A stretch of DNA of 64,000 nt, from the NCBI GenBank assembly GCA_958009055.1, contig OY253660.1:124001-188000 (forward strand), read 5' to 3'. Position numbers and translations under genes: made by a program. This document shows, piece after piece, positions 30,845-41,437 of this stretch. How positions within the stretch are numbered: the first letter of the stretch is position 1; each line of letters starts with the position of its first letter. The notes beneath the pieces are model-generated. The model was not told where the DNA came from, did no database searches, and worked only from the letters and a program-made list of their open reading frames with translations. The DNA comes from Choricystis sp. odSpoLacu1 (taxonomy: Eukaryota; Chlorophyta; Trebouxiophyceae).

Positions 30845-32641
30845 TCAATCACTCCACTCCGCCGCCAGCGACGCCGCCACCGCCGCACTGGGCGCGGCCA
30901 CCGCCGGTTTCTCAGGCGGCGGCGGCGGTCCCCACCCCCGCCCGCTGCCGCCCCGCCCCCGCCCCCGCCCGCGCTTGGCGCCAGGGGCAGGGGCGGCAGC
31001 CGCTGCCGTCCGCTTGACCGGCCTCAACCCCATGCTCGCCCACCGTGAAAACTTGAAGTTGCGCTCATTCAACGACCTCAACCACTCTGCATTGACCCCC
31101 GCCTCCGCGTCCCGGGCCGCAATATGAGGATATACGCGCGTCAGTTTGAATGTGATCGCGGCGTCCCCCCACGCGTCGCGCCGCACAGGGGCGGACCGTG
31201 CATCCCCCCACGCCGCATTGTAGTGGGCGTAGATGGTTTCATCCAGGAAGAGGCCCAGCTCGGGGGCCATGGGGGTGGCGACGTCGACGTCTTTGCGGAG
31301 GGCGGTCTTGATTGAATCACGCGGCGCGACCCCCCGCGCGATTGCGACAGCAGTCCCCACCATCTTGCGAATCTGTTTGAGCACAAATGACTGGCCCAGC
31401 ACCACCATGCGAACCCAGGGCTCGCCGCCCACGTCGACGATGCCTTCGCAGGTGAAGGAGAGGATGTAGCGGTTGGCAGTCGCGTCGGACGCCGCCATGC
31501 GGGGCGAAAAGTTGTGAAAGTTGTGGGTGCCGACGTAGTCGGACAGGATGTCGGTCAGCCTGGCGCGGGCGGAGTCGTCGAAGACGAAGGGGGTGGTGGT
31601 GGGTGGGGTGTCGGCCTGCGCGGCAGCGGGTGGCGCGGAGGCGTCAGCGCCAGCCGCCGTCGTCTCAGCGGGCGGCGCGTCGGCGCCAGCACCAGCCGTC
31701 TCAGAGGGCGGCGCGTCAGCTCCAGTTGCCGTGCCAACAGCCTCGCTGGCCGCGCCGTCGGCAGCCGTCGCCGTTGCAGCCGCTGCATCTCCCTCCACCC
31801 CACCCTCCACCCTCCGGCTCTTCTCCCTCTCCGCTTTGTCGGCTTTGGCCACGCACGCCCCCGCGTCAAACGCGTGCGCCGGCAGGATGTATTCATACCT
31901 CCGGCGGTCGCACGATTTGCGGGCGTCGAAAGAAGCGGTCACCCTCGCACTGCCAAACACGCGGATCGCGTCCGGCAGGTGGGCATTGATCGTGGCCGCC
32001 ATGTCTTCCACCGGGTGCAGCATGCGCAGGGCGATGACCTGGCCGACGGCGGAGACGCCCTTGTCGGTGCGCGCGGCGCGCGACCAGCCGACTTTTGAAA
32101 ACACGTCTGCGTTGGCGGTCGAGATGCCGCCCGCGGACACGATGGCGTCGCGCAGGACGCCCTCGATGGTGGGTGTGTCCTTGTTGTATTGCATGCCCTG
32201 TGTGAGAGGAGGGAGGGGTGGTGAGGATGGGTTGAGGGTTGTGGCCGTCGGCCGTGGCATTGGGCAGCCGCCCTCCGCACTCTCCTCCCCTCTCTCCCCT
32301 CTCCTTGTACCACTAACACGACTCACCGAATACCCTGCCCCCACATACGCCAGAAACAGGGCCACCTTGCGCTTGCGCGGGCGGGGGGCGCCCGGCACGC
32401 CGCCTGCGCCGGGGTCTGTTCCCTCGTCGTCATCGTCGTCCTCGTCAGACGAGGCGGCGGTGGTAGGTTGTGGGGGGGCAGCCGCTACCTCCTCCGCCGT
32501 CAGCGTGGCGGCTGCCGGCGCGTCGGCCACCGGGGGCGGCGCGGCGGCCGCCGCATTTGTGTCGACGGCGGCGGGTGGAGGAGCGCCAGCGTCAGTGTCG
32601 GCCGGTGGATCCGTGTCCGAGGGTGGCGTGAGTGTCGCCAT
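30845..32641 (-). CDS. tRNA pseudouridine synthase, TruA/PUS1 family
   Basis: Converts uridines to pseudouridine in tRNA and some other RNAs. Exon 1 32641-32327 (105 codons), intron 32326-32198 (GTGAGT to CACACAG, no in-frame stop), exon 2 32197-30845; about 555 aa. The splice rebuilds the conserved AYVGAGYSGMQYNKDTPTIE. The catalytic Asp is in RAARTDKGVSAVGQV. Later blocks: YIL..HAF, THNFHNFSPRMAASDATANR, VRMVVLGQSFVLKQIRKMVG and LGLFLDETIYAHYN, all typical of eukaryotic PUS1. An about 95-residue Ala/Thr/Asp-rich insert with repeated GADAPP and ETAGAG units sits between the core halves. The acidic, Ala/Pro-rich N-terminus lacks a clear targeting signal; KKR-like PRPRKRKV may be nuclear. The C-terminus is Gly/Arg-rich ([16 protein letters not shown]). 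Confidence 0.92.
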   Translation of the reverse strand: MATLTPPSDTDPPADTDAGAPPPAAVDTNAAAAAPPPVADAPAAATLTAEEVAAAPPQPTTAASSDEDDDDDEGTDPGAGGVPGAPRPRKRKVALFLAYVGAGYSVSRVSGTRRGERGEESAEGGCPMPRPTATTLNPSSPPLPPLTQGMQYNKDTPTIEGVLRDAIVSAGGISTANADVFSKVGWSRAARTDKGVSAVGQVIALRMLHPVEDMAATINAHLPDAIRVFGSARVTASFDARKSCDRRRYEYILPAHAFDAGACVAKADKAEREKSRRVEGGVEGDAAAATATAADGAASEAVGTATGADAPPSETAGAGADAPPAETTAAGADASAPPAAAQADTPPTTTPFVFDDSARARLTDILSDYVGTHNFHNFSPRMAASDATANRYILSFTCEGIVDVGGEPWVRMVVLGQSFVLKQIRKMVGTAVAIARGVAPRDSIKTALRKDVDVATPMAPELGLFLDETIYAHYNAAWGDARSAPVRRDAWGDAAITFKLTRVYPHIAARDAEAGVNAEWLRSLNERNFKFSRWASMGLRPVKRTAAAAAPAPGAKRGRGRGRGGSGRGWGPPPPPEKPAVAAPSAAVAASLAAEWSD

Positions 32642-32910
32642 GCTTGCTGTGGGGCAGAGGGGAGATGGAGTCGCGCGGAAGACTCGCGCACGATTCGTCA
32701 GTTTTTAGAGTGTGTTTTTAACCTTTTTTGTTTTCGCGTTTTGTTTTCCCATCCAACGCCCACCATCCTCTCCATCTGTGGTTCTGTGTGCGTTTGGTGA
32801 GCTACAGAAGTGTCTGAAGATTTTGTGTTCAGAACAAAAAACGGGGGGCCTGCGGGACAAAACAACTGAAAACTGATGCCAAACTCTCTGACTCCTCCCT
32901 TCCCTTCCCT

Positions 32911-35070
32911 CTACGTCCGCCGCCCGCCCGACGACGGCCTCGCCTCCGCCGCCAGCCCCGCCCATGCGCGCGATGCGGCCAGCGCGGTGCGCCGCCCCTT
33001 GGAGGGGGGGGCGGAGGAGGGGGTCCAGGGCTGGCGGTCGCCGCCGCCATCCAGGGAGGGCAGGGGGGCGCCGTCCAGGGAGGGGAGGAGGGGTTCGGTG
33101 CAGGGGTCTGTGTGTGAAAAGGAAGGGCGTGGTGAGGAAGGAAGAAAAGAAAAAGATTGTCGTCCCAGCCCCCCCGAGCCCCGGTATCAAACGCGGCTCG
33201 AGGTGCCCCGCGGCTGAAATGGTTGACCCCAGCCGCGGGAGCACGCTGCAGCGCGTGGTGCTGTGGCGGCCCGCCATTCGGAAAACAAAAAAAATGCACG
33301 CGGATGGGAATGAAAGGTCCGCGCGTCCGTACACAAGGGCCGCCCCGTCTTTCTTTCTTCCCTCTTCTTCCCACTCTCCCCCTCACCTCCTGCTGCTGGC
33401 GCCACCGTCACAGGCGGCGGCCGCCCGACTCCCCACCCGGTGCCACTGCCCGCCCTCAGCTGGGCAAAGGCGGCAGCGTTGGCAAAGGGGGCCCCGGAGC
33501 GGGGGTCTCTGTAGGGGGCGACCCTCCCGGTCACCGCGCACGGCGCGCGGCGGGCGGGCGGGGGGGCGACGGACGGGAGCAGGGCTGGGGGCAGGCCCAT
33601 GTTGACAGGGGTGACGGTGGTCTGAAGGGGTTGTGTGAAAAGGGGAGGGTTGAAAAAAAAAAAAGAAAAACAGCATCAAAAGACGCGTGTTTTTAGTGCG
33701 TGTCAGGTGCGGCCCGAGCCGAGCGAAATGGAAAAAAATGATCCACGCGGCAAAGCGGAGTCCAGCACGTGGCAAAGGGGGGGCACAATGGCGCGCGACC
33801 GCCCGAAGGCGCCGCCGCGCGCCACCCCCGCCCCCACCACGGCCGGGGACCTCCAAAACCGCACCCCCAGTCTCTCAGTGTCGGCGCTCTCTTGCCTCGC
33901 TCGCCGTGGAAACAAGGCGGCGTGGTGGTTGGAGAGCCATGAATAAAAACGTGGCTTCAGCGGAAAAACACAAAACGTGTGAGTTTTCGGCAGCGGCACG
34001 GAAAAAGGGTGGCGTTTTACGGCCACCTTTGTCCCAGCCTACAAATCTACTATCTAAATGTTGTATCATTGTAATCATCAGCCACGATGAATGAGGGGTG
34101 CAAACGGGGAACATTCACTTACCATTCCTTCGCCGTCGACCACAGCGCTGCGCACACGCAACCCCGGTGCCGCGCTCGCCCCCCGCTCCGCGTGGGCGCG
34201 CCGTTTGACCTCCTCCTCCCGTGCCAGCAGGCGCTCCAGGTCGGTCAGGTTGGCGACTTCCGTGGCGGCTGCCTCTGCGAGTAACTCTGCTTGGGTCAGT
34301 CGCCGCGGCGGCGGGGGCGGCGTACGCCGCGGTGCGCGGGCGCGCGCCGCGTCCGCCTTGACGCGGGCGGCTTCCGCGGCCGCCGACCGGGCGGCCGTGG
34401 ACGCGCGCAGGGCGGGGGGCGGGGGCGCGGGCGCTGCGGCGCGGGCTGCCACCGCCGCCGCGCGCGCGGCGGCAGCCGCCGCCTTTTGCGCCTCCGTCTG
34501 CGGCGGCCGGGGCGCCGCCGGCCGGGGCGCCCTGTACCCGGGCGGTTTCACCACCTTCCTGCGGCCCGCCGCGGCGGCCGCCTTGTCGGCGGCGGCGGCG
34601 GCGGTCGCGTCGTCGTCGGACGCAGCGCCGTCTTCGCTTTCATCAAAGTCAGAGTCGGGCACGTCGTCCACACTGCTCTCCGTCTCGTACTCAGCGTCGC
34701 CGACGTCTTCTGCGAAGAAGTCTTGGCCCCAGAACTCTTCGTCGGCGGAGTCGGCTTCGGCCAGGGCCTGTGGGAGTGTTGGAAGGGGTGTGTGTCGGTG
34801 GGAGGCCGGCGGCCCGGCAAGCGGTCTCCCATCTCGCTGTTTTTCCTGCCGCCTCTCGCCCTCCCTGTCCCGCATGCGCTCAGCCACGGTTGTGTACAAC
34901 AGGCATGCAGGCCTCCGTCAAAACACAGCCGTCGATTTCCCAACCCCACGCACCGTCGCAATTCGCCGGCCGCGCGTCGCGCGCGCCGGTAGCACGCGTG
35001 CCGGCGGCGACGGCTCCCGGTCGGACGACGAGGACGGGTCATCCGACGCGTCCATCATGGACGACGACAT
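32911..35070 (-). CDS. VPS72: VPS72/YL1 (SWC2), H2A.Z chaperone subunit of SWR1
   Basis: Binds H2A.Z-H2B within the SWR1/SRCAP remodeller. Four exons: 35070-34954, 34767-34123, 33621-33387 and 33107-32911, with introns of 186, 501 and 279 nt; about 397 aa. The N-terminal acidic YL1 domain is clear after splicing: LPARATRGRRIAT joined to ALAEADSADEEFWGQDFFAE and SVDDVPDSDFDESEDG. A long Ala/Arg coiled region follows. Exon 3 carries the YL1 C-terminal motif CAVTGRVAPYRDPRSGAPFA. The last exon is a Pro/Ser tail. Start ATG 35070 (MSSSMMDASDD) lies 180 bp from the divergent GNB1L-like start. The 501-nt intron (34122-33622) contains no convincing gene. Confidence 0.9.
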
Positions 35071-35250
35071 CCCGGCCCTGCGCGCGTGTGCAGGGGGCGC
35101 GGGTTGCCGGAGAGCAAAAAACAAAAAATCGGTCGGGTCTGAAAAACGCATTCAGTTTTCCTCTGCTTTTGACCCGCGTTTTGGCCAGACCACGCGGGCC
35201 TTGTGGCGGCCGGACGAGCCCGCCCCAGGCTCGGTCCTTGTGCAGCCTGG
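35071..35250. promoter_or_regulatory. Divergent promoter region between VPS72 and GNB1L/ASA1
   Basis: Only 180 bp between two start codons. It includes AT-rich AAAAAACAAAAAATCGG near the VPS72 side. It is likely a shared bidirectional promoter; no specific element recognised. Confidence 0.45.
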
Positions 35251-36376
35251 ATGCCGGCGCCACCGCCGCGCCCCCTGGCCGCGCTGCGCGGCCACACGGC
35301 CGACGTGCAGGCGCTCACGTTTGCGGGCGGGGGGGCACTGCTGTTGGCTGGGTGAGCGTGCTGTGTGCGTGTGTGTGAGGTCGGGGTGTGTGTGATGTGA
35401 ATGCGGGTCGCACCAACCCTTTCTCCTTTCCTCCCCCTCCAGCGACGCCGACGGCACGCTCCGCGTGTGGCACGTCGACGACAGGCGCCCCGTCGCGTCC
35501 GCCCCCACCGCGCACGCCCCCTCGGGCGGCATCCTGAGCGTGACGACTCTGCCCGACGGCCGGGTCGTCTCCCACGGCCGGGACGGCGGCCTGCACACGT
35601 GGAGGTTGACAACCGACCCTCCCGCCCTGCACCCCCTGCTGACCATCGACACCGGCGCCCACGGTTTTTGTGGGGCGGCGGTGGTGGCTGGGACCGGTGC
35701 AGCCGCCCTGGGAAGAGGCGGCGATCGCGCAGCCCCCCCGTCTGCAGTCGCTGCGACCGCGGGCGCAGACGCGACGTCCCTCGCGCTCTGGTGCCTGGAC
35801 ACGGGGGCGTGCCTGGGGGTGGCGGAGCAGCCGCCGGCCGCCAAGTCGCGCGGCATGGCGTGTGCGGCTGTGTTTGTGGAGGGCGGCGGAGGGTCCCCCA
35901 ACTCCCCCCCTCGCCTCGTCGTTGGGTTTGAAGACGGCTCCCTCACCCTGTGGTCTCTCGACTCCCCCCCCTTCACTCTGCTGGCCTCGGTGCGCATGCA
36001 TGGCGACGCCGTCATGGCGGTGGCGTGCGTGGGAGCGTCCACCATCGCTGCAGCAGGCGCAGACGCGACGCTGTCGTTTGCGCGTCTCCCCTCCCCCACC
36101 ACCCTCGCCCCGGGACCCGCCCTCAAGCTGCCGGCAGCCGGTGTGGCTGCCCTGGCGACGCGACACGACAACTCCCTGCTGGCTGTAGCGTGCTGGGATG
36201 GCGCTGTGCGGCTGGTGGGCGTCGAGGGGGGCACGCCGATCCCTCTGGCTCAACTGACACACCACGACCGCGCGGTGGCAGCGGTGGCGTTTGATGGGGG
36301 CAGCGGGCTGCTGGCATCAGGGGGCAGGGATGGGTTGATTGCGTTGTGGCGGGTGGATGAGGCAGCAGGCGGGTAG
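35251..36376 (+). CDS. WD-repeat protein, GNB1L/ASA1-like
   Basis: A beta-propeller protein of about 344 aa: exon 1 35251-35351, intron 35352-35442 (91 nt, phase 2), exon 2 35443-36376. WD-type repeats start LRGHTADVQALTF and end LLASGGRDGLIALWRV. Features specific to GNB1L/ASA1: VVSHGRDGGLHTWRL (family SQGRD.K.CLWDL), GFCGAAVV after the second blade, RLVVGFEDGSLTLWSL, MHGDAVMAVAC and LLAVACWDGAVRL. In fungi ASA1 belongs to the ASTRA complex, and in animals GNB1L acts with TTT-RUVBL1/2 in maturation of PIKK kinases. Its stop is only about 100 bp upstream of the next gene on the same strand. Confidence 0.85.
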
Positions 36377-36471
36377 AGTAGAGTGATAAAAAAAAGAGCA
36401 CAAAAATGATTTTCATGTTGTTCGCCAGTCGTTGAGTTTCACACACACACCGTCTCTCGCTCCACCACACC

Positions 36472-39400
36472 GTGACCTCCCCTTGGTTCACGCCCTCCCT
36501 CCCCGTCCCCGGCCCCGTCGTCGCGGACGGCCTGGCGGCGGGCGCCACCGCGTCGGCCGCGGTCGCCAAGCGGCTCGCGCTGCCGGTGCCAGTGCCCCCC
36601 TCCCAGCCCCGCCCTCCGCCCACGCTGACGCCTCCCCTGCACCTGGCGGTGCGTGTGGAGTGTCCGGTGACGGCGCCGGGCGCCGCTATGGAGGCTGCCT
36701 TTGGCCCGCCTCCGCGTCTAGCTGTCGACCCGGTGCCGCCCGTCCCGCCGCCGCCTCGGACGGCGCGGCGGGGGGCGCTGGCGCTGGTGTCGGATGTAGA
36801 CGATGTGTGCGAGCTGGATGGTGAGGTGGGCGTGCGTGCCGAGGTGAGCTTAGTTGGGTGGGAAGGGTGGGAGGGGGTGCAAAACGCGAGCCTTACCAAC
36901 CCTCTCTCTCTCTCACCAGCACCACCGCCGCACCGGCCCCTTTGACGCGCGCAACCTGCTGGCCGGCGTGCGAGCCAAGCCTCTGCCCTCGTTTGCCGGG
37001 GACGCGGCCGCCGTGCGGGCCGCCCTGGGGCTGGTGTGCGTGCCGCTGCACCCACTGCGCGACGGCGCGTCGGTCGCGCTCTGCGGCTCGCCCCCACCCC
37101 ACGCGCCGCCCCGCCCTGTGCCGTCCCTGGACGCGTGCGCCATGGCGAAAATGATGACGGTGTCTGCGTCCATCTCGCCGGCGGCGTGGGTGGGGGTGCT
37201 GCTGCAGGCTCACCCGCCGCTGCCGCGCACTGACGATGCACTGGCGTGTTCGCCGCGCGCCGCGCTCGCGGCCGTGCTGCTGCCTCGGCTGCCACCTCCG
37301 GCCCGTCGCACGCGCGCGATGGACAGCGCGTCTGCTGTGGCGGCCGATGCAGACAGTAACTCCTCGGCCTGGCCTCGCCTGGAGGCCCCCGCCGCGCCGC
37401 TCCGCGCGCCGCGCCGCACACCAGGCAGTGTGCTCACCGCGCTGCTCGCGGCGACCACACCGTGCCCCCTGCCTGGCTGCCACGCCGACATTCTGTGGGG
37501 GAGGGCATCCTTGGCGTCGCTGGCAGCCGCTGAACTGCGGTCGGGCAGCCGGGTGCGGCTGGTGACGCCCGCGCCGTGCGTCGAGGGTGTGCCACCGCCA
37601 CCACGTGCCGGCGCGATCGTCGCGCTGGCAGCCGACCTGCTGCGCCCTGCGGCCGCCCCCGTCACCCGGGCCCAGCTGCGGCTGACGTGGGGCGTGGTGG
37701 TGGATGGTCGGCCCGCGGCCCCGCGCGCCGTGCCTGTGCCTGCTCCACCACGCGGCGCGGCCGACCCTTTGGCCGCGCGCCGACGCGCACTCGCGCCGAC
37801 GCCGCCGCGCGCGGCGCCGCGGCAGCCGCGCGCGTCTCGCCCGCCGCTGGCGTCGCGGCCACCGACCAAGGCCGCCGCGCGTGGCGTGTTTGCGGCGGCG
37901 CCCCCGTCTGCAGCGGCGGCAGCGCGCACGGGTGGCGACGACGCGGCGTGGTTTGGCGCCGTCGCGGCGACCGCGCCGCAGTCGGGTGCGGCGGCTGCCG
38001 CCGCGCCGCCCCCCCCCCCGCTCCACCGCGGTGCCGCGCGCCCCACCCGACGTCATCTGTGTGGATGTGCCACCGTCCGTGGAGCTTGTGCTCGCCGACC
38101 TGGCGGCGGGTGCCGAGGCTGCTGCGCGTTCCGCTTCATCTCTCAACGCGCCGCCACTCCCCGGCTCCCTGCTCGACCACGCCGCCGCCACGGCCGCCGC
38201 CCGCACCGCTCCCCGGGGCGCGACCGATGCCACCGTGGCCATCGCCCTGGCCCGCCGCCTGGCGGCCGACGTGGTGCGGTATGGGGCTGCCGTCGCGGCG
38301 ACGCGTGCCGCAGCGGCCGCACGCGCCGCGCCGCGCGCGGCCCGCTTCCTGGCGCCCGCGCTGCAGCGGCTGCAGACGGCTGGGAATGATGATGTTGACA
38401 CTTCATCCCCCGTCTCAGCCGCTGTGCGCGACCTGCTGCGCGCGGAGGCGGCGCTGACGCCCGGCGCGCGGATCGTGCTCATCGCGGAGCGCGCCGCATT
38501 CCCCGACCTCATCCACGCCGCGTCAGTGGCGCGCGTGGCGTCGCGTCAGGTGACGGATGATGCGGATGAGTCCACCTGGCGGGAACTGCTGCCGGAGGGT
38601 GGAGCGGCCCTAGTGGACAGGGCGCGCGCGGCAGTTGTGCCGCGTTCTGTGCTGGCCACCCTCGCCGCCATCATCGACGTCGCCCCGCCGGCCGGGGATG
38701 GTGGCGTGACCGCCGAATCGGCAGCCCTGCTGACGTACGCGCCACCCGGGGTGCGGCGCGTGGTGGTGCGGGTGTGCGGGGTGGAGCGCGCGGCGGCGCG
38801 CGCGGTCGAAAGGCAGCAACCCTCTGCGCTGCCACCGCCATCCTCCGCCCCTCCACTTCCCGCCCCCGTCATCGTGCTGGCCACCGGCAACGCGTCCGCC
38901 CTCACCGCCCGCCCCTCCCTGTACTCCGCCCTGGTGAGGCTGGAGGCCGACGGCGCGGTCGCGGTCGAGCGGTCGACCGCCGCGGGCGCCGACGCCGCGT
39001 TTCCCGGGGACGCCGCCCTCGCAATCTGGCTGCCTCCAGGTGGCAAGGCGACGCTGTCGCCGTCTGCGGCTGCGACCAGGTTTGCGGAGTGGGCGGCGGG
39101 GGCGGTGCCCCGCCTCTCTGCCGCATTCGATCGAATCGCGATCGTTGCGGAAACGCCGCACTGTGTGGGAGCCTCCACCCTGGACGCCGTCACCCCCCCC
39201 CATCATCGCACGCGCGGTCGCAGCTGGCGTCATGCTGCGCATCTATGTGACTCGGGGCGCGGACGAGACGGCGGCTGCTGTGGCGGCCGCCGCGCGTGGC
39301 GCGCTTGCGGCCGCGGCACAAGGCGGCCTGGCTGGCCCGCCGCCCGCCGATGGTCCCACCCCCGCTGAAGCGTTGCTGGCATCGTTGCCTGGCGTCAACC

Positions 39401-40066
39401 CGGGGGTCGCGGCGGCTGCTGCGGCTGCCGCCACAGACGCGGGTGGGTTTGCTGGGTGGATCGCGGAGGGGGCGGTCGTGCCGTGCCTGAGCGCGCGCCG
39501 GGCGGCGCTGCTGCAGGCCAGTCTGGGGGTGGGTGGTGGTGGTGATGGCATCGCTGGCGCGGCCACTCTCGTGTCGCCACCCTCAGTCGGCGCGCCGTCG
39601 CCGCCGCGCGGCGCGCCGTCGGTGTCGCCCCCCCCGCCCCCGCCTCAGCGTGGGTGGGGAGCCACCTGGCGGCAGGACGATGAGTCGCCCTCGCCTGTGG
39701 CGGCGGCGCGCGGTGCACGTGCAGTGGAGCGCCCCCCCCCCTCCCTCCCCCCGCGCTCCCTCCGGCGACAGCTCTGGCTGGCCCGCCCTGTCCCCCCCTT
39801 CCCGCGCCCGGCCGCCCCCGCCCGGCGCCCCCATCAATGTGGGTGCCGCCCTGGACAAGTGGGCGGCCCGCGGTGGTGGCGGCGGCGGCGCTCGCAAGCG
39901 GCCGCGCGCTGCCGCGCCGCCGCGCGCCGGCGGCCCCGCCGCCGGTGCCGTGTCCAGCGCCGCCACGGCGCGGGTGCGGATGAGGCCGCCCGACTACATG
40001 CCCAAAGCGCTGGGACTGGCGCGGCAGGCGGGGTCGACGCAGGGGCGGCTGGCGTGGCGGCGGTGA
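36472..40066 (+). CDS. SHOC1/ZIP2-like XPF-family meiotic crossover protein (three homopolymer frame breaks)
   Basis: Exon 1 runs to 36843, intron 36844-36919 (GTGAGC to TCACCAG), then 36920-40066; about 1,170 aa if frames are joined. The C-terminal half resembles the degenerate XPF nuclease plus helix-hairpin-helix of SHOC1: PVIVLATGNASALTARPSLY, AFDRIAIVAE, then IIARAVAAGVMLRIYVTRGA and the HhH-like LLASLPGVNPGVAAAAA. SHOC1/ZIP2 (with PTD/SPO16) stabilises recombination intermediates in meiosis. Frame changes coincide with C11 (38009-38019), C9 (39193-39201) and C10 (39732-39741); deleting one C at each gives one continuous frame. No ATG precedes residue-like sequence in exon 1; the first in-frame ATG is 36688, so the start is uncertain. 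Family assignment rests on weak similarity. Confidence 0.5.
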
Positions 40067-40152
40067 GAAAGGGAGGTGAGATATTGTTAAAAAAGACATA
40101 ACGACACTCCCAATCGTCGTATTCTCTTTCCTTTCGCCCAACCCACGTCCCC

Positions 40153-41136
40153 ATGCCGCGCGCCCTCGTCACCGGCGCCACCGGCTTTGTCGCGTCCGAG
40201 CTCATCCACCAGCTGCTGGCGGCGGGGTGGAGCGTGCGGGGCACGGTGCGCGATGTCAGCGACACAAAACGCACCTCCCACCTTGCTGCTCTCGCTGCTG
40301 CTCTCCCCGGCGACCTCACCCTCGTCCCCGCCGACCTGCTGACCGACGGCGCGTTCGACGCCGCCGTCGTTGGATGCGACGTCGTTTTCCACGTGGCGTC
40401 ACCCTTCTTCATCCAGGCGGAGGACCCGCAGCGCGAGTTGATTCAGCCCGCCGTCGCGGGCACCGCCAACGTGCTGAGGTCTGTGGCTCGTGTCACCCCC
40501 ACCCCACCCCGCGTCGTGCTGACGTCTTCGGTGGCAGCGGTGCACGGCGAGTATGCGACGCCCCCCTCCAATGGCGACCTGTACACGGGGGACGACTGGA
40601 ACACGTCGTCCAGTGTGGAGAACGGCCAGCCCTACCACGCTTCCAAAACGCTGGCCGAGCGCGAAGCCTGGAAACTGGTAGACCAGCACGGGCTGGATCT
40701 GCGCGTCATCTGCCCCAACTTTGTGCTGGGGCCGATGCTGTCGTCTGCAGCGGGCACGAGTGTGTCCTACATGGCGGCGATGGTGGAAGGGGGCGATGTG
40801 TCAGGCGCGCCGATCATTTGCGACGTGCGAGACGTGGCCACCGCCCACATCCGGGCCGCCACCATTGACGCCGCCTCCGGGCGCTACATCGTGTCCCACG
40901 CGGGAGGCATGCCGCCGGACATGGTGGTGGCCGCCCTGGCGGCAGCGCTGCCGGCGGGCGCGGTGCTGGGGCGCGTCGTGCCGCCGACTGAGGCTCAACC
41001 CGACCGCCCCCGCATCGACGCCTCCCGCACCGCGACCGAGCTGGGGGTCACGCTGAGGCCGGTGGCGGAGACGATTGGGGACATGGCGCGCACGCTGGTG
41101 GCGCTGGGGCTGGCCAAGGTAAGGACGGCGGGTTAG
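40153..41136 (+). CDS. NAD(P)H-dependent reductase, cinnamoyl-CoA/dihydroflavonol reductase-like SDR
   Basis: A single-exon, 327-aa extended short-chain dehydrogenase. The N-terminal Rossmann motif is VTGATGFVASELIHQLLAAG; VFHVASPFF, VVLTSSVAAVHG and the catalytic YHASK (Tyr-x-x-x-Lys) with preceding Ser match the DFR/CCR/ketoreductase subfamily. VICPNFVLGPML and DVRDVATAHI are also typical. In algae the substrate is unlikely to be a lignin precursor; a general aldehyde/ketone reductase role is inferred. No targeting peptide. It starts 86 bp after the SHOC1-like stop on the same strand. Confidence 0.9.
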   Translation: MPRALVTGATGFVASELIHQLLAAGWSVRGTVRDVSDTKRTSHLAALAAALPGDLTLVPADLLTDGAFDAAVVGCDVVFHVASPFFIQAEDPQRELIQPAVAGTANVLRSVARVTPTPPRVVLTSSVAAVHGEYATPPSNGDLYTGDDWNTSSSVENGQPYHASKTLAEREAWKLVDQHGLDLRVICPNFVLGPMLSSAAGTSVSYMAAMVEGGDVSGAPIICDVRDVATAHIRAATIDAASGRYIVSHAGGMPPDMVVAALAAALPAGAVLGRVVPPTEAQPDRPRIDASRTATELGVTLRPVAETIGDMARTLVALGLAKVRTAG

Positions 41137-41437
41137 AATATGAGTTTTTTTTTGGGGATGAATGTTGTAAAAGAAATCAAAAACGTCGATGCATCGATTC
41201 ATCGAAAGAAGAAAACAGCACACACACACACACACTCAAAAAGAATCCGGCGTCTCCTCCCTATGCGTGATTGTGGTGGGTCGTGTGTGTGTGGTAAGAA
41301 AGAGCAAATAAAGAAATGGTGGAACAAAGATTGAAAAAGATGCACATCGTGTTGTTGTCTGCGCCGCGCCCCCACCCCTCATGCATCGGCTTCCCCCTAA
41401 AAGAAACTAGACATAAAAAGTCTCTCTCTCTCTCCTC
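41137..41437. other. Convergent 3' intergenic region (301 bp)
   Basis: Between facing stop codons of the SDR gene (plus) and the TauD-like gene (minus). On plus, TGTAA occurs about 30 nt after the SDR stop and AATAAA near 41,306; both could be polyadenylation signals. It contains a CA repeat (41,219-41,235) and a CT repeat. No gene seen. Confidence 0.45.

Noticed and set aside
33622..34122. Possible extra gene in the 501-nt VPS72 intron
   Set aside because: Frames are short, lack GC-ending codon bias and motifs; the splice sites on both sides are well supported by the YL1 domain.
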